Assembly (NCBI GenBank): GCA_017399175.1
Contig: JAFQEE010000029.1
Span: 1-61,532, forward strand
Source: Clostridia bacterium
GTDB taxonomy: Bacteria > Bacillota > Clostridia > Oscillospirales > Acutalibacteraceae
Direction: 5' to 3'
Length of the DNA: 61,532 nucleotides
Shown: in pieces, positions 61,253 through 61,532 of the stretch
How the letters are laid out: each line of letters begins with the position of its first letter
How positions within the stretch are numbered: the stretch's first letter is position 1
Program-made: the position numbers and the translations under genes
The notes under the pieces: model-generated
The model's database searches: none
Told to the model about the DNA's origin: nothing
What the model saw: only the letters and a program-made list of their open reading frames with translations

Positions 61253-61406
61253 GGTAAATTGGAGGTTGTCGAGATAAACTGATTGTGTATTCTTGGCTCC
61301 CTCTGACGAGGGAGCTGTCTGCGAAGCAGACTGAGGGAGAGATTTAGTGAACAGTTAAACCTATCTCTCCCTCCGTCAAAATCAAAGATTTTGCCACGGT
61401 GGATTG
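61253..61406. repeat. MITE-like repeat next to the IS30 gene
   Basis: Starts GGTAAATTGGAGGTTGTCGAG like the 56728 copy and carries GGCTCCCTC/GAGGGAG and CTGTCTGC/GCAGACTG hairpins. Its expected right end (AAATTATAATTTATCGA) is not seen; the transposase stop codon is directly adjacent. Confidence 0.6.
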
Positions 61407-61532
61407 TCAAGCAAGTGCAACACTTTTCCCATAAAAAACTTCAGCAGGAGTACGCCAACCAAGACATTTTCTTGGTCGGTTGTTCAAGAGGTTGACAACA
61501 TAGTCAACATCCTCTTGAGTAATAGTACGAAA
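61407..61532 (-). mobile_element. IS30-family transposase, C-terminal end (cut by the window edge)
   Basis: On the minus strand the last 41 codons read FRTITQEDVDYVVNLLNNRP..., then CLGWRTPAEVFYG and a stop at 61407. L-N-N-R-P-R-K-C-L-G-W-R-T-P is the hallmark end of IS30 transposases (with the third acidic residue of the DDE triad upstream, outside the window). Terminal repeats could not be identified. Confidence 0.85.

Noticed and set aside
61180-61410. Minus-strand ORF of 76 codons ending near the IS30 gene
   Set aside because: It runs through a terminator and the MITE-like repeat and has no ribosome site; the real gene nearby is the IS30 end in another frame.

Overview
The window looks like chromosomal DNA of an anaerobic, A+T-rich Clostridia-type Firmicute, probably a gut Ruminococcaceae/Oscillospiraceae relative. 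This is inferred, without a database search, from the strong AAGGAG-type ribosome sites with some TTG starts, pyrB-pyrI with pyrK-pyrD, the H+/Na+ V/A-type ATPase, the licD and sialidase genes, and dispersed CTCCCTC/GAGGGAG repeats. No tRNA, rRNA or CRISPR array was seen. Almost every gene sits in a directional operon with a visible promoter and terminator.

Region 1 (0.1-17.7 kb) is the accessory, unusual part. It holds two related peptide-modification modules, each with a PqqD-like peptide-binding protein, a radical SAM/SPASM enzyme, an HprK-like kinase and a candidate precursor peptide. Module 1 (8.5-0.2 kb, mostly minus strand) adds a giant secreted von Willebrand A protein. Module 2 (9.0-17.7 kb, plus strand) is joined to a membrane-anchored Ig-like protein, two Wzz/BY-kinase fusions, an ABC exporter and an S24/S26-type peptidase. 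Both peptides start with a Tyr-x-x-Pro motif and end in Ser, which recalls lasso-peptide leaders and their C-terminal Ser kinases. Module 2 is bracketed by about 73-bp direct repeats.

Region 2 (17.9-24.5 kb) has a GPH-type sugar symporter, a sialidase-like BNR protein, a membrane metallophosphoesterase, and a frameshifted DHFR/RibD-type gene plus a small monooxygenase that sit between two copies of a duplicated promoter.

Region 3 (24.5-45 kb) is core metabolism: a seven-gene reduced V/A-type ATPase operon (E-DUF2764-A-B-D-I-K) with an attenuator-like leader; a pyrimidine operon (pyrC-carB-pyrK-pyrD-pyrF-pyrE-pyrB-pyrI) behind another leader hairpin; and DAHP synthase-pheA-tyrA behind a Phe/Tyr-rich leader peptide with a classic attenuator.

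Region 4 (45-61.5 kb) contains an aldo/keto reductase, a Cys-type sulfatase, a phosphocholine (lic) operon with an SSS transporter and a 37-aa partner, a purine permease, and a set of secreted proteins (two metallophosphoesterases, an alpha/beta-hydrolase-like protein, a Big_2-domain protein). The right edge cuts through an IS30-family transposase. A palindrome built on GCGTTGCA...TGCAACGC recurs as the terminator in five places.
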